Assembly: GCF_030269365.1 (NCBI RefSeq)
Contig: NZ_BSTF01000026.1
Coordinates: forward strand, 33,096 to 97,095
DNA: 64,000 nt
Origin: Lentzea sp. NBRC 102530
GTDB lineage: Bacteria; Actinomycetota; Actinomycetes; Mycobacteriales; Pseudonocardiaceae
Direction of reading: 5' to 3'
Below are positions 25,001 to 33,411 of the stretch, piece by piece. Numbering within the stretch: the stretch's first letter is position 1; every line of letters begins with the position of its first letter. The notes beneath the pieces were generated by a model. The model was not told the origin of the DNA. It made no database searches and worked only from the letters and a program-made list of their open reading frames with translations. The position numbers and the translations under genes were made by a program.

Positions 25001-25215
25001 ACGTGGCGAAGGAGGACAAGAAGACAGGAGCCGTCGAACGCACCCAGGCCCCGCTCGACGAGCAGGGCGTGCAGGCGTGGCTCGAGGTCGTGCAGGGCGC
25101 GGCGGAGTCCGTGCTCGGGCCCGAGTACACGGCGCGGGAGAACGCGGACTGCGACCGCTGCCCGGCGCGCACGACGTGCCCGGTGCACCCCTCCGGGCGT
25201 CAGGTGAGTGAGTAA
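22078..25215 (+). CDS. adnA: AdnA subunit of the AdnAB helicase-nuclease
   Basis: One subunit of the actinobacterial double-strand-break resection motor. The 1045-residue protein has an N-terminal UvrD-like motor (Walker A GGPGTGKTT, residues 38-46; VDDAQH in the DExx position; GDPDQAIFTFRGADPEIL) and a C-terminal RecB-like nuclease (VIDLKTGK, D928 and K930). Four cysteines C800, C1025, C1028 and C1034 have the Cys...CxxCx5C arrangement of an iron-sulfur nuclease clamp. GTG 22078 is chosen because the protein then starts just before the motor; the open frame upstream is poly-proline simple sequence. The order adnA-adnB-channel...nudC matches Mycobacterium as I recall it. Confidence 0.92.
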   Translation: MALAPQLVRRKPETRPRPRWDAAAQRVFDTEGFVRVLGGPGTGKTTLLAELAAHVVLEQGADPENVLVLTANRRASVALRARITQLLTGRLQAIREPLVRTVHSYAFAVLRNQAVLMGEPSPRLLSGPDQDAMVRELLAGDVELGALQWPERLRPALELPGFAHELRDLLLRAAERGLGPEDLIALGEEHGRDVWVAAGRFGAQYEAVNLLSGMDSATAYAPAYDAAELVSSAYAAFVNDEDLLFAERRRIRYLLVDDAQHLDPMQYSLIRSLGSQAARFVLAGDPDQAIFTFRGADPEILRDADGETVVLRQSHRMMPEVRDAVARLAARLPGASPARVVDPVDGEGSVQVRLLASSAQEAAWVADQLRRSHLADEVPWSQMAVVVRSATLSLPVLQRALLAAGVPVSVSSDELPLAQQPSVRPLLALIRAAAAPGSMDEDTASMLLSSSYGGADPLALRRLRRGLRRLEMAAGGDRPSGELLVEVVETADRLAALEDVESMPARRIGHLLSLARKAVQEGKSVEVVLWDLWTATGLQERWVAQSARRGMPGMQADRDLDAIVALFEAAAKYVDRLPGSGVAGFADYLESQRIVGDTLAASAPTGEAVTVLTAHSAAGREWEVVAVPGVQEGSWPDLRLRGTVLGVERMVDVLAGLEPSVSAVAPILAEERRLLLVAASRARSKLLISAVRGEDEQPSRFLDEIESSAEDERKLHRPQRGLVLGELVGELRRVVCSDTEPPERRERAATQLARLAEAGVPGAHPESWYGLAEVSIDAPLWTEDQKVSVTPSTIEVITKCPLRWVVERHGGQDPAELASVTGTLVHALAQAASSGADSKQLREKLDEAWAAVDAGAPWFSRRERLRVEKMLDTFLAWLTMSRNQLTQVAVEEEMVVEVPKRDGGPWLQVRGRVDRLEKDENGRPVVIDLKTGKSPVSKEASQEHPQLAVYQLASSLGGFTHIGLGTEPGGARLLYVAKEDKKTGAVERTQAPLDEQGVQAWLEVVQGAAESVLGPEYTARENADCDRCPARTTCPVHPSGRQVSE

Positions 25216-25312
25216 GCGTCGTTGACCTGCATGTTTCCTGAACCAGAACGGTCGGCGAACACACCGTCCCGGGTGGTGCGGACGCGCACGGGCCGGGTAG
25301 GAAGATGTACCG

Positions 25313-28300
25313 GTGACCGTCAGCCCGTTTGAGATCGCTGAGGCGCTCGGGCTGAACAAGCCGACTCCCGAGCAGGCCGAGGTGATCGCCGCACCCGCGC
25401 AACCCGCGCTGGTCGTGGCGGGCGCCGGCGCCGGCAAGACCGAGACCATGGCCGCGCGGGTCGTGTGGCTGGTGGCGAACGGGCTCGTGCAGCCCGACCG
25501 CGTGCTCGGCCTGACGTTCACGCGCAAGGCCGCGCGCCAGCTGGCGGACCGCGTGCGGGCGAGGCTGCGCAGGCTCGCGGGATCGTCCCTGCTGGACGAA
25601 CTCGACCCGAGCGGCGAACGCAAGATGGCCGTGCTGACCGGCGAACCCGTCGTGCTGACCTACCACGCCTACGCGGGCCGTCTGGTGACCGAGCACGGAC
25701 TCCGGCTGCCGGTGGAACCCGGCGTGCGGCTGCTCACCGAGACGGCGTCCTGGCAGCTCGCGCACCGGGTCGTGTCGACGTGGGCGAAGGACCTCGACAC
25801 GGACAAGGTGCCCGCGACGATCACGGGCTACCTGCTGTCGCTCGCGGGCGAACTCGGCGAGCACCTCGTGACGCCCGAGCAGCTGGAACGGCACGCCGCC
25901 GAGCTGACGGCGTTGATCGAGAACGCCCCGCGCGCGCCGAGGCAACGCGAGGCGCTGCCCGAGAAGCTCAAGGAAGTGGTTGCGGCGCAACGGTTGCGGG
26001 TCGCGCTGCTGCCGTTGCTCGACGCCTACCAGCAACGCAAGCGCAAGGAAGCCGCGCTCGACTTCGCCGACCAGATGTCGCTGGCCGCGCAGCTCGCCCA
26101 GTTCGAGGAGGTGGCCTCGGGCGAACGCGAGCGGTACGGCGCGGTGCTGCTGGACGAGTACCAGGACACCGGTCACGCGCAACGCGTGCTGCTGCGGTCG
26201 TTGTTCGGCGACGGCAGGCCGATGCCGGTGACGTCGGTGGGCGACCCGGCGCAGGCCATCTACGGCTGGCGCGGCGCGTCCGCGGCGAACCTGCCGCGCT
26301 TCGCCGACGACTTCCCGCCGACGAGGAAGTTCGGGCTGCTGACCAGTTTCCGCAACCCGCCGGAGGTCCTCGAGCTCGCGAACGCCGTCTCGCTGCCGTT
26401 GCGCGAGGCCGGTCTGGACGTCGAGGAACTGCGCGCGCGGCCGGGCGCCGGTCCGGGTGACGTCCGGCTCGCGCTGCACGAGAACATCCGCCAGGAGCTC
26501 GACTGGATGGCGGACAACCTGGCCGCGCAGTGGGAGGCGCACCTCGACGCCGAGGGAGAGCCGCCGACCGCGGCCGTGCTGGTGCGCCGCCGTTCGGACA
26601 TGGCCGCCATCGCCGCCGCGCTGCGCGAACGCGGCCTGCCCGTCGAGGTCGTCGGTCTCGGCGGCCTGCTCGACGAACCCGAGGTGCGCGACCTGGTGTC
26701 GGCACTGCGGGTGCTGGTCGACCCGCTGGCCGGCACGGCCGCCGCCCGGCTGCTGACCGGCTCGCGCTGGCGCCTCGCGGCCGTCGACCTGGCCGCGCTG
26801 TGGAAGCGGGCGCGCGAACTCGCCGGTGTCGCACCTCGACAGTCCGTTGTGGACGATCCGCTCATGGTGCTCGCCGACGCCCTGCCCGGTGAGCACGCGG
26901 AGCAGGCGGGCCTGGCCGACGCGCTGGACGACCCCGGCGACCCGGACGCGTACTCGCCCGACGGGTACCGGCGCGTCCGCCGGCTCGGCGGTGAGCTCGC
27001 GGCGTTGCGGCGCAGGCTCGACCAGCCGCTGCCCGAACTCGTCGCGGACGTCGAACGCACGTTGCTGCTGGACATCGAGTCGATGTCGCGGCCGGGCATG
27101 GTCGGCCGCGCCCACCTCGACGCGTTCTCCGACGTCGTCGCGGACTTCGCCGCAGCCTCGCCGTCGGCGACGCTGTCGTCGCTGCTCGACTACCTCTACA
27201 CCGCCGAGCACGCCGAGGACGGCCTGGAACCCGGCGAGGTCGAGGTCTCCGAGGACCGCGTGCAGATCGTCACGGTCCACTCGGCGAAGGGCCTGGAGTG
27301 GCACATCGTCGCGTTGCCGCACCTGGTCCGCGACGTGTTCCCGGGCCGCAAGAAGTCCTCGTGCTGGCTCAAGAACGTGACGGAGCTGCCCGCCTCGCTG
27401 CGTGGCGACTCGGCCGACCTCCCGGTGCTGAAGCTGTCCGCCGGCTACAACCGCAAGGAGGTCGACGAGGCCCTCGCGATCCACACGGAGGAGTTCGAGG
27501 AACGCCGGCTCGTCGAGGAGCGGCGGCTGTTCTACGTGGGCGTGACCAGGGCCGAGCACAGCCTGCTGATGTCGGGGCACTGGTGGTCGGAGGCAGGCGA
27601 CAAGCCGAAGGGCCCGTCGGTCTTCCTGCGCGAGATGCACGAGGTGCTGCAGCGGGAGAACCCACCGGGCGACATCAGCGCGTGGGCCGACGAACCCGAG
27701 CCGGACACCCCGAACCCGCTGGCCGAGGACGTGAAGTCGTCCGTCTGGCCAGCCGACCCGCTGGGCAAGCGCCGCGACGCCGTCGTCGAGGGCGCCGAGA
27801 TGGTGCTGGCCGCCCTCGACCGGTTGCGCAACGCCCCGCCGGAGCCGCTGGCGTTGATCTTCGACGAGGAGGAACCGCAGGCGGAGGTCGTCGACGAGGA
27901 CTACCCGCCGCCCACCGACGAGCCCCCGGACGACGACTTCCCGCCGGAGCCCGAACCGCTGCCCGACGACGTGGTGCCCGACGACCCGGAGATGCCGGAG
28001 GACGCGGACCCGGAGGGCTGGGCGGCCGACGTGGACGTGCTGCTGGCCGAACGCGCCGCGTCGCAGAACCGCCGCGAGCAGGTGCTGCTGCCCGAGCACC
28101 TGTCGGTGTCGCAGCTCGTGGAACTGGCCAAGGATCCGGACCTGCTGGCCCGCAGGCTGCGCCGCCCGCTGCCGTTCCCGCCGAACCCGCTGGCCCGCCG
28201 CGGCACGGCCTTCCACACCTGGCTGGAGAACCGCTTCGGCGCGACCCGGCTGCTGGACCTCGACGAACTGCCCGGAGCCGGCGACGCCGACGCCTCACCG

Positions 28301-28675
28301 GACGCCGACCTCGAACGCCTGAAGGAGTCGTTCCTCGCGAGCGACTGGGCCGAGCGGACCCCGCACGACGTGGAGGTGCCGTTCGAGGCGGAGTTCGACG
28401 GCATCTCGGTGCGCGGCCGGATGGACGCCGTCTACCGCGACCCGGACGGCTGGACGGTCGTCGACTGGAAGACCGGCGCGGTGCCGGACGCCGAGGCGTT
28501 GCCGGCGCTGTCGGTGCAGCTCGCGGCGTACCGGCTGGCGTGGGCGGCGCTGGTGGGAGCGCCGCTGGAGCAGGTGCGGGCGGCGTTCCACTACGTGCGG
28601 CACGACCACACGGAACGACCGGCCGACCTGCTGGACGAGCAGGGCCTGAAGGACCTCATCCGGTCCGTGGGGTGA
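25313..28675 (+). CDS. adnB: AdnB subunit of the AdnAB helicase-nuclease
   Basis: The second motor-nuclease subunit, 1120 residues, GTG start. Motor motifs: VVAGAGAGKTETMAARV (Walker A, about residues 33-49), GLTFTRKAARQLADRV, LLDEYQDTGHAQR (Walker B), GDPAQAIYGWRGA, TVHSAKGLEWHIV and FYVGVTRAEHSLL. The C-terminal nuclease has RRGTAFHTWLENRFG and VVDWKTG (D1051, K1053); it lacks AdnA's cysteine cluster. The odd feature is a strongly acidic, proline-rich stretch of ~50 residues at about 851-903, near the motor-nuclease junction. It follows adnA after 97 bp, so the pair is probably one transcript. Confidence 0.93.
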   Translation: MTVSPFEIAEALGLNKPTPEQAEVIAAPAQPALVVAGAGAGKTETMAARVVWLVANGLVQPDRVLGLTFTRKAARQLADRVRARLRRLAGSSLLDELDPSGERKMAVLTGEPVVLTYHAYAGRLVTEHGLRLPVEPGVRLLTETASWQLAHRVVSTWAKDLDTDKVPATITGYLLSLAGELGEHLVTPEQLERHAAELTALIENAPRAPRQREALPEKLKEVVAAQRLRVALLPLLDAYQQRKRKEAALDFADQMSLAAQLAQFEEVASGERERYGAVLLDEYQDTGHAQRVLLRSLFGDGRPMPVTSVGDPAQAIYGWRGASAANLPRFADDFPPTRKFGLLTSFRNPPEVLELANAVSLPLREAGLDVEELRARPGAGPGDVRLALHENIRQELDWMADNLAAQWEAHLDAEGEPPTAAVLVRRRSDMAAIAAALRERGLPVEVVGLGGLLDEPEVRDLVSALRVLVDPLAGTAAARLLTGSRWRLAAVDLAALWKRARELAGVAPRQSVVDDPLMVLADALPGEHAEQAGLADALDDPGDPDAYSPDGYRRVRRLGGELAALRRRLDQPLPELVADVERTLLLDIESMSRPGMVGRAHLDAFSDVVADFAAASPSATLSSLLDYLYTAEHAEDGLEPGEVEVSEDRVQIVTVHSAKGLEWHIVALPHLVRDVFPGRKKSSCWLKNVTELPASLRGDSADLPVLKLSAGYNRKEVDEALAIHTEEFEERRLVEERRLFYVGVTRAEHSLLMSGHWWSEAGDKPKGPSVFLREMHEVLQRENPPGDISAWADEPEPDTPNPLAEDVKSSVWPADPLGKRRDAVVEGAEMVLAALDRLRNAPPEPLALIFDEEEPQAEVVDEDYPPPTDEPPDDDFPPEPEPLPDDVVPDDPEMPEDADPEGWAADVDVLLAERAASQNRREQVLLPEHLSVSQLVELAKDPDLLARRLRRPLPFPPNPLARRGTAFHTWLENRFGATRLLDLDELPGAGDADASPDADLERLKESFLASDWAERTPHDVEVPFEAEFDGISVRGRMDAVYRDPDGWTVVDWKTGAVPDAEALPALSVQLAAYRLAWAALVGAPLEQVRAAFHYVRHDHTERPADLLDEQGLKDLIRSVG

Positions 28676-28691
28676 GTCAGGACCGGCTGGG

Positions 28692-29240
28692 TCAGGACTG
28701 GGGGCTGGAGTTCGCCGGCGCGTGCGCTTCCTTCAGCACGCGTTCGTAGAGGACCTCGAGCAGCCAGCGCCCGAAGAGCGACGGCCCGAACTCCGGTGAA
28801 CGGTCCTCCGGCGGCACCATCAGGTCGGCCGAGCTGTCGTCGGCGACCACGACGCCGATGCCGTAGTAGTCGAGTTCGATGAACGACCAGGCCTGGGACT
28901 CGTCGGTGCGGGGGAGCATCACCGCGCACGGGGCCAGGGTCAGCAGGGTGCCGCACGACTGGAGCGCGCGGTCCGTCGTGGACTCGCTCACCAGCACGCC
29001 CACGAGTTCGACGGCGGCCACCGGGAGGCGGTCGTGGGCCTCCGGCTCGAACCAGGAGCGGAACCACGACGGGTCCGATCTGGGCGGCCAGCCGTTCGCG
29101 GTTCTCCACTCGTGCACTTCGGGGAGGAGGCGCACGACGGCGGACACCTGCTGACCCAGGACGGCGACGTCGGGTACGACGACTCCGTCCCAGTCGAGCG
29201 CGGTGGCGGCGCGCTGGAGAAGCGTGTGCACAGGGCGCAT
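28692..29240 (-). CDS. Conserved-looking hypothetical protein downstream of adnAB
   Basis: A 182-residue soluble protein not assigned to a family. It has no signal peptide, membrane segment or obvious catalytic motif. Content is mixed alpha/beta with several Trp (WDG, EW, WPP, WF) and a C-terminal LFGRWLLEVLYERVLKEA helix. It converges on adnB with 16 bp between stops. Two starts compete. ATG 29240 gives MRPVHTLLQ. GTG 29231 would be leaderless, because TAGGAT (29244-29239), a near-ideal -10 hexamer, overlaps the ATG and lies 7 bases before the GTG. The frame is also open further upstream. Confidence 0.6.
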   Translation of the reverse strand: MRPVHTLLQRAATALDWDGVVVPDVAVLGQQVSAVVRLLPEVHEWRTANGWPPRSDPSWFRSWFEPEAHDRLPVAAVELVGVLVSESTTDRALQSCGTLLTLAPCAVMLPRTDESQAWSFIELDYYGIGVVVADDSSADLMVPPEDRSPEFGPSLFGRWLLEVLYERVLKEAHAPANSSPQS

Positions 29241-29307
29241 CCTAGGGTTCCTCGCGCGGAAAATGACAGCGTTTGCGGGGGACTTGGTCAAGGATTACCC
29301 AGGGTGG

Positions 29308-29688
29308 TCATGGAGACGCTTTGGCGACTTTCCAGGCCCATGCGACGAGCGGGATCTGAAGAGGCAGACGGCCGTAGGCGATGGCGCGGGCTTTGGGGGA
29401 TTTGTCCCGGAAATCCAGAGCCATTTTCACATTCGCCGGGAAGACCGCGACGAACAACGCGACGGCGGCGAACGCGCCCAGGCGGCGGGTGCGCGGGGTG
29501 GCGACGGCCGCGGCGACCGCGAGTTCCGCTGCTCCGGACACGTAGGTCCACTGCCGCGGGGTGCCGGGCAGCGAGCGGGGAACGATCGCGTCGTAGAACT
29601 TCGGCCGGGCGAAGTGGGTGACTCCTGCCAGGCTCAGCAGCGCGGCCAGGGCCAGCGCCGACCTCGTTCGGGAACGGGTTGGTTCCAT
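29308..29688 (-). CDS. DoxX-like small integral membrane protein
   Basis: A 126-residue protein with four hydrophobic segments (ALALAALLSLAGVTHF; YVSGAAELAVAAAVA; LGAFAAVALFVAVFPANV; QIPLVAWAWKVA) and the DoxX-type pattern GVTHFARPKFYDAIVPRSLPG followed by a glutamate in the second segment (SGAAELA). DoxX relatives are linked to thiol or quinone redox functions, but the role here is unknown. ATG 29688. It is divergent from the M20 peptidase with 62 bp between starts. Confidence 0.8.
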   Translation of the reverse strand: MEPTRSRTRSALALAALLSLAGVTHFARPKFYDAIVPRSLPGTPRQWTYVSGAAELAVAAAVATPRTRRLGAFAAVALFVAVFPANVKMALDFRDKSPKARAIAYGRLPLQIPLVAWAWKVAKASP

Positions 29689-29736
29689 GGCGTCACCATG
29701 TCATGCCTACGCCGCGTAGGCGAGGTGGGGCTGGCC

Positions 29737-29742
29737 TATTGT
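29737..29742 (+). promoter_or_regulatory. Candidate -10 box for leaderless M20 peptidase transcript
   Basis: TATTGT lies 8 bases before GTG 29751, with no Shine-Dalgarno in between. The same hexamer at the same spacing precedes GTG 40781. Confidence 0.5.
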
Positions 29743-29750
29743 CCACGGGC

Positions 29751-31184
29751 GTGGCAGGTGATTCTCGTCATTCCGAACCTCGTGAACGCGCGGCTGTCGC
29801 CGCCCTGGCCGACTCGTTCGTGGCCGGGCTGTGCGAGTGGATCAAGATTCCCGGTATCGGCGTCGACCCCGCGCACCACGCCGACGTGCGGAGATCCGCC
29901 GACTGGCTCGCGGACCGGCTGACCGCGGACGGCTGGCCGGAGGTCGCGGTCTGGGGTGACGGGCCGGCGCTCCCGGCCGTGTTCGCGTGCTGGCCCGCCG
30001 AGGACCCGCAGGCCCCGACCGTGCTGGTCTACGGCCACCACGACGTGCAGCCCGTCGATCCGGTGCAGCGCTGGGAGCATCCTCCGTTCGAGCCCGTGAT
30101 CAGCGGCGACGAGATCCGCGGCCGGGGCGCGAGCGACGACAAGGGGCAGGTCGCGATGCACCTGCTCGGCGTTCTGGCACATCTGGCGGCCACCGGGCAG
30201 AAAGCGCCGAGCGTCACGCTGAAGCTCTTCGTCGAGGGCGAGGAAGAATCGGGTTCGCCGCATCTGCGAAAGCTCCTCGAAGATCACCGGGAATCGCTCG
30301 CGTGCGATCTCGTCGTGTTCACCGACACCGCATTGCACGATCGCGACGCGCCGACCGTCAACACCGGACAGCGCGGTGTTCTCGGCGGCGAGATCACTTT
30401 CTCCGGCGGTACCGACGACGTCCATTCCGGACGCGCGGGCGGTGCCGTTCCGAACCCGGCGACGGCGCTCGCGAAACTGATCGCCGCGCTGCACGACGAC
30501 GACAACCGGATCCAGCTCGACGGTTTCTACGACGACGTCCGCGAACCGTCCACGGCGGAACGCGCCGACTACGCCTCGCTGCCGTTCGACGAGCAGAAGT
30601 GGTTGCGGTACAACGGCGGCGGCGCCCAGGCCACGCACGGCGAGACCGGTTACAGCACCCTGGAACGGATCTGGGTGCGGCCGACCGCCGAGATCAACGG
30701 CATCAGCAGCGGCTACACCGGCCCCGGCCTGAAGACGATCATCCCGGCCTCCGCCACCGCGAAGATCAGCTTCCGGCTCGTGCCCGACCAGCACCCGGAC
30801 CGGGTGCGCGAGCAGCTCAGCGCGTTCGTCGAGCGGCACACCCCGCCCGGCATCCGCGCCGAGGTGAGTTTCCGGGGTGAGGGCGTGCCGCCGTACGCCA
30901 TCAGCCCGGACGACCCGGCCAACGAGGCCGTCCGCGAGGCCATGAACCTGGCCTTCGACCAGCCCGTTCGCTTCGCGCGGGCAGGCGGCTCGGGCCCGGC
31001 GGCGGTGCTCCAGCAGTTCCTGGGGGTGCCCCTCGTGTACCTCGGCGCGACGTTGCCGGATGATCGCGTCCACGCGCCGAACGAGCGCGTAGTGGTGCCG
31101 TTGCTCCTCAAAGGCGCGGAGGCGGCTGCCCACCTGTGGCGGACGCTCGCCCGAGCGGAGATCGCGAAGAGGTTGTCCCGATGA
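29751..31184 (+). CDS. M20 family metallodipeptidase
   Basis: A 477-residue cytoplasmic dinuclear zinc peptidase. Motifs: YGHHDVQP (metal His and catalytic Asp), GRGASDDKGQ (bridging Asp), VEGEEESGSP (general-base and metal Glu), VVFTDT, and the lid-domain SGGTDDVHSG. This resembles actinobacterial dipeptidases of the DapE/ArgE/CNDP group. GTG 29751 is chosen because it follows a candidate leaderless promoter and leaves a normal N-terminus; an in-frame codon 72 bases upstream overlaps the divergent DoxX start and is less likely. The stop overlaps the potassium-channel start as ATGA. Confidence 0.88.
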   Translation: MAGDSRHSEPRERAAVAALADSFVAGLCEWIKIPGIGVDPAHHADVRRSADWLADRLTADGWPEVAVWGDGPALPAVFACWPAEDPQAPTVLVYGHHDVQPVDPVQRWEHPPFEPVISGDEIRGRGASDDKGQVAMHLLGVLAHLAATGQKAPSVTLKLFVEGEEESGSPHLRKLLEDHRESLACDLVVFTDTALHDRDAPTVNTGQRGVLGGEITFSGGTDDVHSGRAGGAVPNPATALAKLIAALHDDDNRIQLDGFYDDVREPSTAERADYASLPFDEQKWLRYNGGGAQATHGETGYSTLERIWVRPTAEINGISSGYTGPGLKTIIPASATAKISFRLVPDQHPDRVREQLSAFVERHTPPGIRAEVSFRGEGVPPYAISPDDPANEAVREAMNLAFDQPVRFARAGGSGPAAVLQQFLGVPLVYLGATLPDDRVHAPNERVVVPLLLKGAEAAAHLWRTLARAEIAKRLSR

Positions 31185-32224
31185 GCCTGTCCGAGGAAGC
31201 GTCGCACTCGCTCGTCGGCGTGATCAGGATGCCGGACAAGGTCGAGAGCCCTGTCCGCGCGATCCTGAAACGCGTCGTCGGCGCGATGGCGGCACTGCTG
31301 CTCGCGGTGATGATCGTGTACCTGGACCGCGACGGCTACCGCGACGTGAACGAGGACGGCGTCTCGCTGCTCGACGCCTTCTACTACGCGACCGTCTCCC
31401 TCTCGACGACCGGCTACGGCGACATCACGCCCGCGTCGTCGTCGGCACGCCTGGTCAACGTTCTGGTCATCACGCCGTTGCGCGTCCTGTTCCTGATCGT
31501 GCTGGTCGGCACGACACTAGAAGTTCTCACCGAGCGCTCCCGTCAGGCGTTGCGCATTCAAAAGTGGAGGCGGGTTGTGCGGGACCACGTGGTGGTCGTC
31601 GGGTACGGCACGAAGGGACGGTCCGCGGTAGCCGCACTGCTCGGCGACGGCGTCGACCCGGGCTCCATCGTCGTGGTCGACACCGTGCAGGAGTCGCTCG
31701 ACGCGGCCACGGCCAAGGGCCTCGTCGTCGTGCACGGCTCGGGCACGCGCAACGACGTGCTGCGGGTGGCCGGAGCGGCACGGGCCCGCGCGATCGTCGT
31801 CGCCCCGAACCGGGACGACACGGCCGTGCTGGTGACGCTGACCGCCCGCGAACTCGCGCCCAAGGCCCAGATCGTCGCGTCCGTCCGTGAACGCGAGAAC
31901 GAACACCTGCTGCGCCAGTCCGGTGCCGACTCGGTGGTGGTCTCGTCCGAGACGGCGGGGCGGCTGCTGGGCATGGCCACCGCGACGCCGTCGGTCGTGG
32001 CGATGGTCGAGGACCTGCTCACGCCCGACCAGGGGCTCGCGATCTCCGAACGCGACGTCGAGCCGGGCGAGATCGGTGGTTCGCCGCGGCACCTGCCCGA
32101 CATCGTGCTGGGCGTGGTGCGCGGCGGGACCCTGTACCGGGTGGACGCGCCGGAGGCCGACGCGATCGAACCGGGGGACCGGCTGCTGTACGTCAAGAAG
32201 GTGACGCCGCCCGGCGAGGAGTGA
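31181..32224 (+). CDS. Potassium channel protein with TrkA-N (RCK) domain
   Basis: A 347-residue membrane protein: TM1 at about residues 32-48, a pore loop with selectivity filter STTGYGD, TM2 (NVLVITPLRVLFLIVLVG), then a cytoplasmic RCK/TrkA-N nucleotide-binding domain (HVVVVGYGTKGRSAVAALLG) and a TrkA-C-like end (GDRLLYVKK). This is a MthK/Kch-type gated K+ channel layout. ATG 31181 overlaps the peptidase stop by 4 bases. An equivalent channel lies beside adnB in mycobacteria. A perfect hairpin follows the stop. Confidence 0.92.
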   Translation: MSLSEEASHSLVGVIRMPDKVESPVRAILKRVVGAMAALLLAVMIVYLDRDGYRDVNEDGVSLLDAFYYATVSLSTTGYGDITPASSSARLVNVLVITPLRVLFLIVLVGTTLEVLTERSRQALRIQKWRRVVRDHVVVVGYGTKGRSAVAALLGDGVDPGSIVVVDTVQESLDAATAKGLVVVHGSGTRNDVLRVAGAARARAIVVAPNRDDTAVLVTLTARELAPKAQIVASVRERENEHLLRQSGADSVVVSSETAGRLLGMATATPSVVAMVEDLLTPDQGLAISERDVEPGEIGGSPRHLPDIVLGVVRGGTLYRVDAPEADAIEPGDRLLYVKKVTPPGEE

Positions 32225-32229
32225 CCGGA

Positions 32230-32261
32230 CGGGCCGGGTGCTCGCACGAGCACCCGGCCCG
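32230..32261. terminator. Perfect 15-bp hairpin between converging genes
   Basis: CGGGCCGGGTGCTCG (32230-32244) pairs with 32247-32261 across a 2-base loop, between the channel stop (32224) and the lectin stop (32271). A strong bidirectional terminator. Confidence 0.85.
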
Positions 32262-32270
32262 CGGGACGAC

Positions 32271-32768
32271 TCAGAAGGTCGAGCGGATCCAGGCCTGGTC
32301 CGGGAACCGGGCGCACTCGAACTGCTCGAACGGCTGCAGGTCCGCGGTCCCGCGCACCAGCAGGCACTTCTGGCTGTTGACGTTGCGCAGGTAGATCCCG
32401 GAGGGGCTGTCCGGGTAGCTCTCGGCCGTCCAGTACTGGTCCGCGAAGTCCAGGCAGGTGAACTGGACGACGGGCGCGTTGTTGTCGGTGCCGCGGACGA
32501 GCATGCACTTGCCGCTGTTCTCGTTGCGGATCTGGAACTGCCGGTTGCCCTTGTCGACGATGACCCACTTCTGGTCGACGAAGTCCAGGCACTGGTACTG
32601 GACGACGGGCTGGTTGTCGGCCCCGCCCTGGGCCAGGGCGCACCTGCCGCTGTTCAGGTTCTTGATCCGGACGCCGGCGTCGGCGGCGTTCGCGGTCTGC
32701 ACGGCGCCGGTCAGGGCGAGCGCGGCGGCGAAGAGCGCGGCCGCGAGTCTGTTCGTCACACGCTTCAA
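32271..32768 (-). CDS. Secreted ricin-type beta-trefoil lectin
   Basis: A 165-residue exported protein consisting of a signal peptide (positively charged start, then AAALFAAALALTG, cleavage near ANA) and a single beta-trefoil. The three lobes are visible as repeats of N-S-x-K/R-C with a later Q-x-x-C: NLNSGRCALAQG, NENSGKCMLVRG and NVNSQKCLLVRG. The QxW positions read DQKW, DQYW and DQAW. It probably binds a sugar outside the cell; no catalytic domain is attached. The start is TTG 32768, 4 bases after GGGGGA; GTG 32759 is an alternative but leaves a less charged signal peptide. Confidence 0.85.
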   Translation of the reverse strand: MKRVTNRLAAALFAAALALTGAVQTANAADAGVRIKNLNSGRCALAQGGADNQPVVQYQCLDFVDQKWVIVDKGNRQFQIRNENSGKCMLVRGTDNNAPVVQFTCLDFADQYWTAESYPDSPSGIYLRNVNSQKCLLVRGTADLQPFEQFECARFPDQAWIRSTF

Positions 32769-32923
32769 GGTGTCCCCCAGGCTGTCGGGAGCCAGGGGTC
32801 ATCGCCGCGTCAGGCCGACGGATCGCGAAGCCCCCAGCTCAGATCCGGGCACCACGGTAGGCGGAGGCGCCGCCGCGCGGAAGAGACCGGCCGGATCAGC
32901 CGCTGTGACAATCCCGACGCAGG

Positions 32924-33367
32924 TCAGCCCTGTTTCGGCGCGGGCAGCACGGCCGGCGCGCGCAGGGGGGCGTAGCGGAAGAGGAACGCGTAGAAACCGC
33001 CTGCCAGAGCGGCCATGCAGAGCAGGAGCGCGGTGAGGCGGCGGCCGACCGGGAGTCCGACCGGGACGGACGCGGCGGAGGACACCATCTCACCGCCGGT
33101 GTTGACGATCTCGACCGTCTCGCCCTTGGAGTGGCCACAACCGTCCAGTTTGGCCTTCTTCTTCTCGCCGTTCGCGTCCCACTCGACGGTGTCCATCCCG
33201 GAGCCGCACGACCCGCTCTCGACGACGGTCGCCATGACCGGCGGAGGGGGTTCTTCGGCACCGAGAACCTTGGCGGGCACCAGAAGCGCGACCGCGACAC
33301 CTATCCCGACCAGTCCGACGACCAGCAGGATGAACACCCATCTGTCCGGGCTTCGCGGAACCGCCAC
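32924..33367 (-). CDS. Small two-helix membrane protein of unknown function
   Basis: A 147-residue protein beginning at GTG with an N-terminal membrane segment (VFILLVVGLVGIGVAVALLV). An extracytoplasmic region of about 70 residues follows, with two cysteines around GSCGSG and DGCGHSKGE. A second membrane segment is LTALLLCMAALAGGFYAFLF, with a short tail. The loop looks like a small beta domain (MDTVEWDANGEKKKAKLDGCG). I do not recognise the family. It lies 44 bp downstream of the secreted protein at 33412-33978 on the same strand, so the two may be co-transcribed. Confidence 0.6.
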   Translation of the reverse strand: MAVPRSPDRWVFILLVVGLVGIGVAVALLVPAKVLGAEEPPPPVMATVVESGSCGSGMDTVEWDANGEKKKAKLDGCGHSKGETVEIVNTGGEMVSSAASVPVGLPVGRRLTALLLCMAALAGGFYAFLFRYAPLRAPAVLPAPKQG

Positions 33368-33411
33368 ACTGCGATGTTCGCAGACGCGGCGGCCCGCGTG
33401 GAGCCCAGGTT

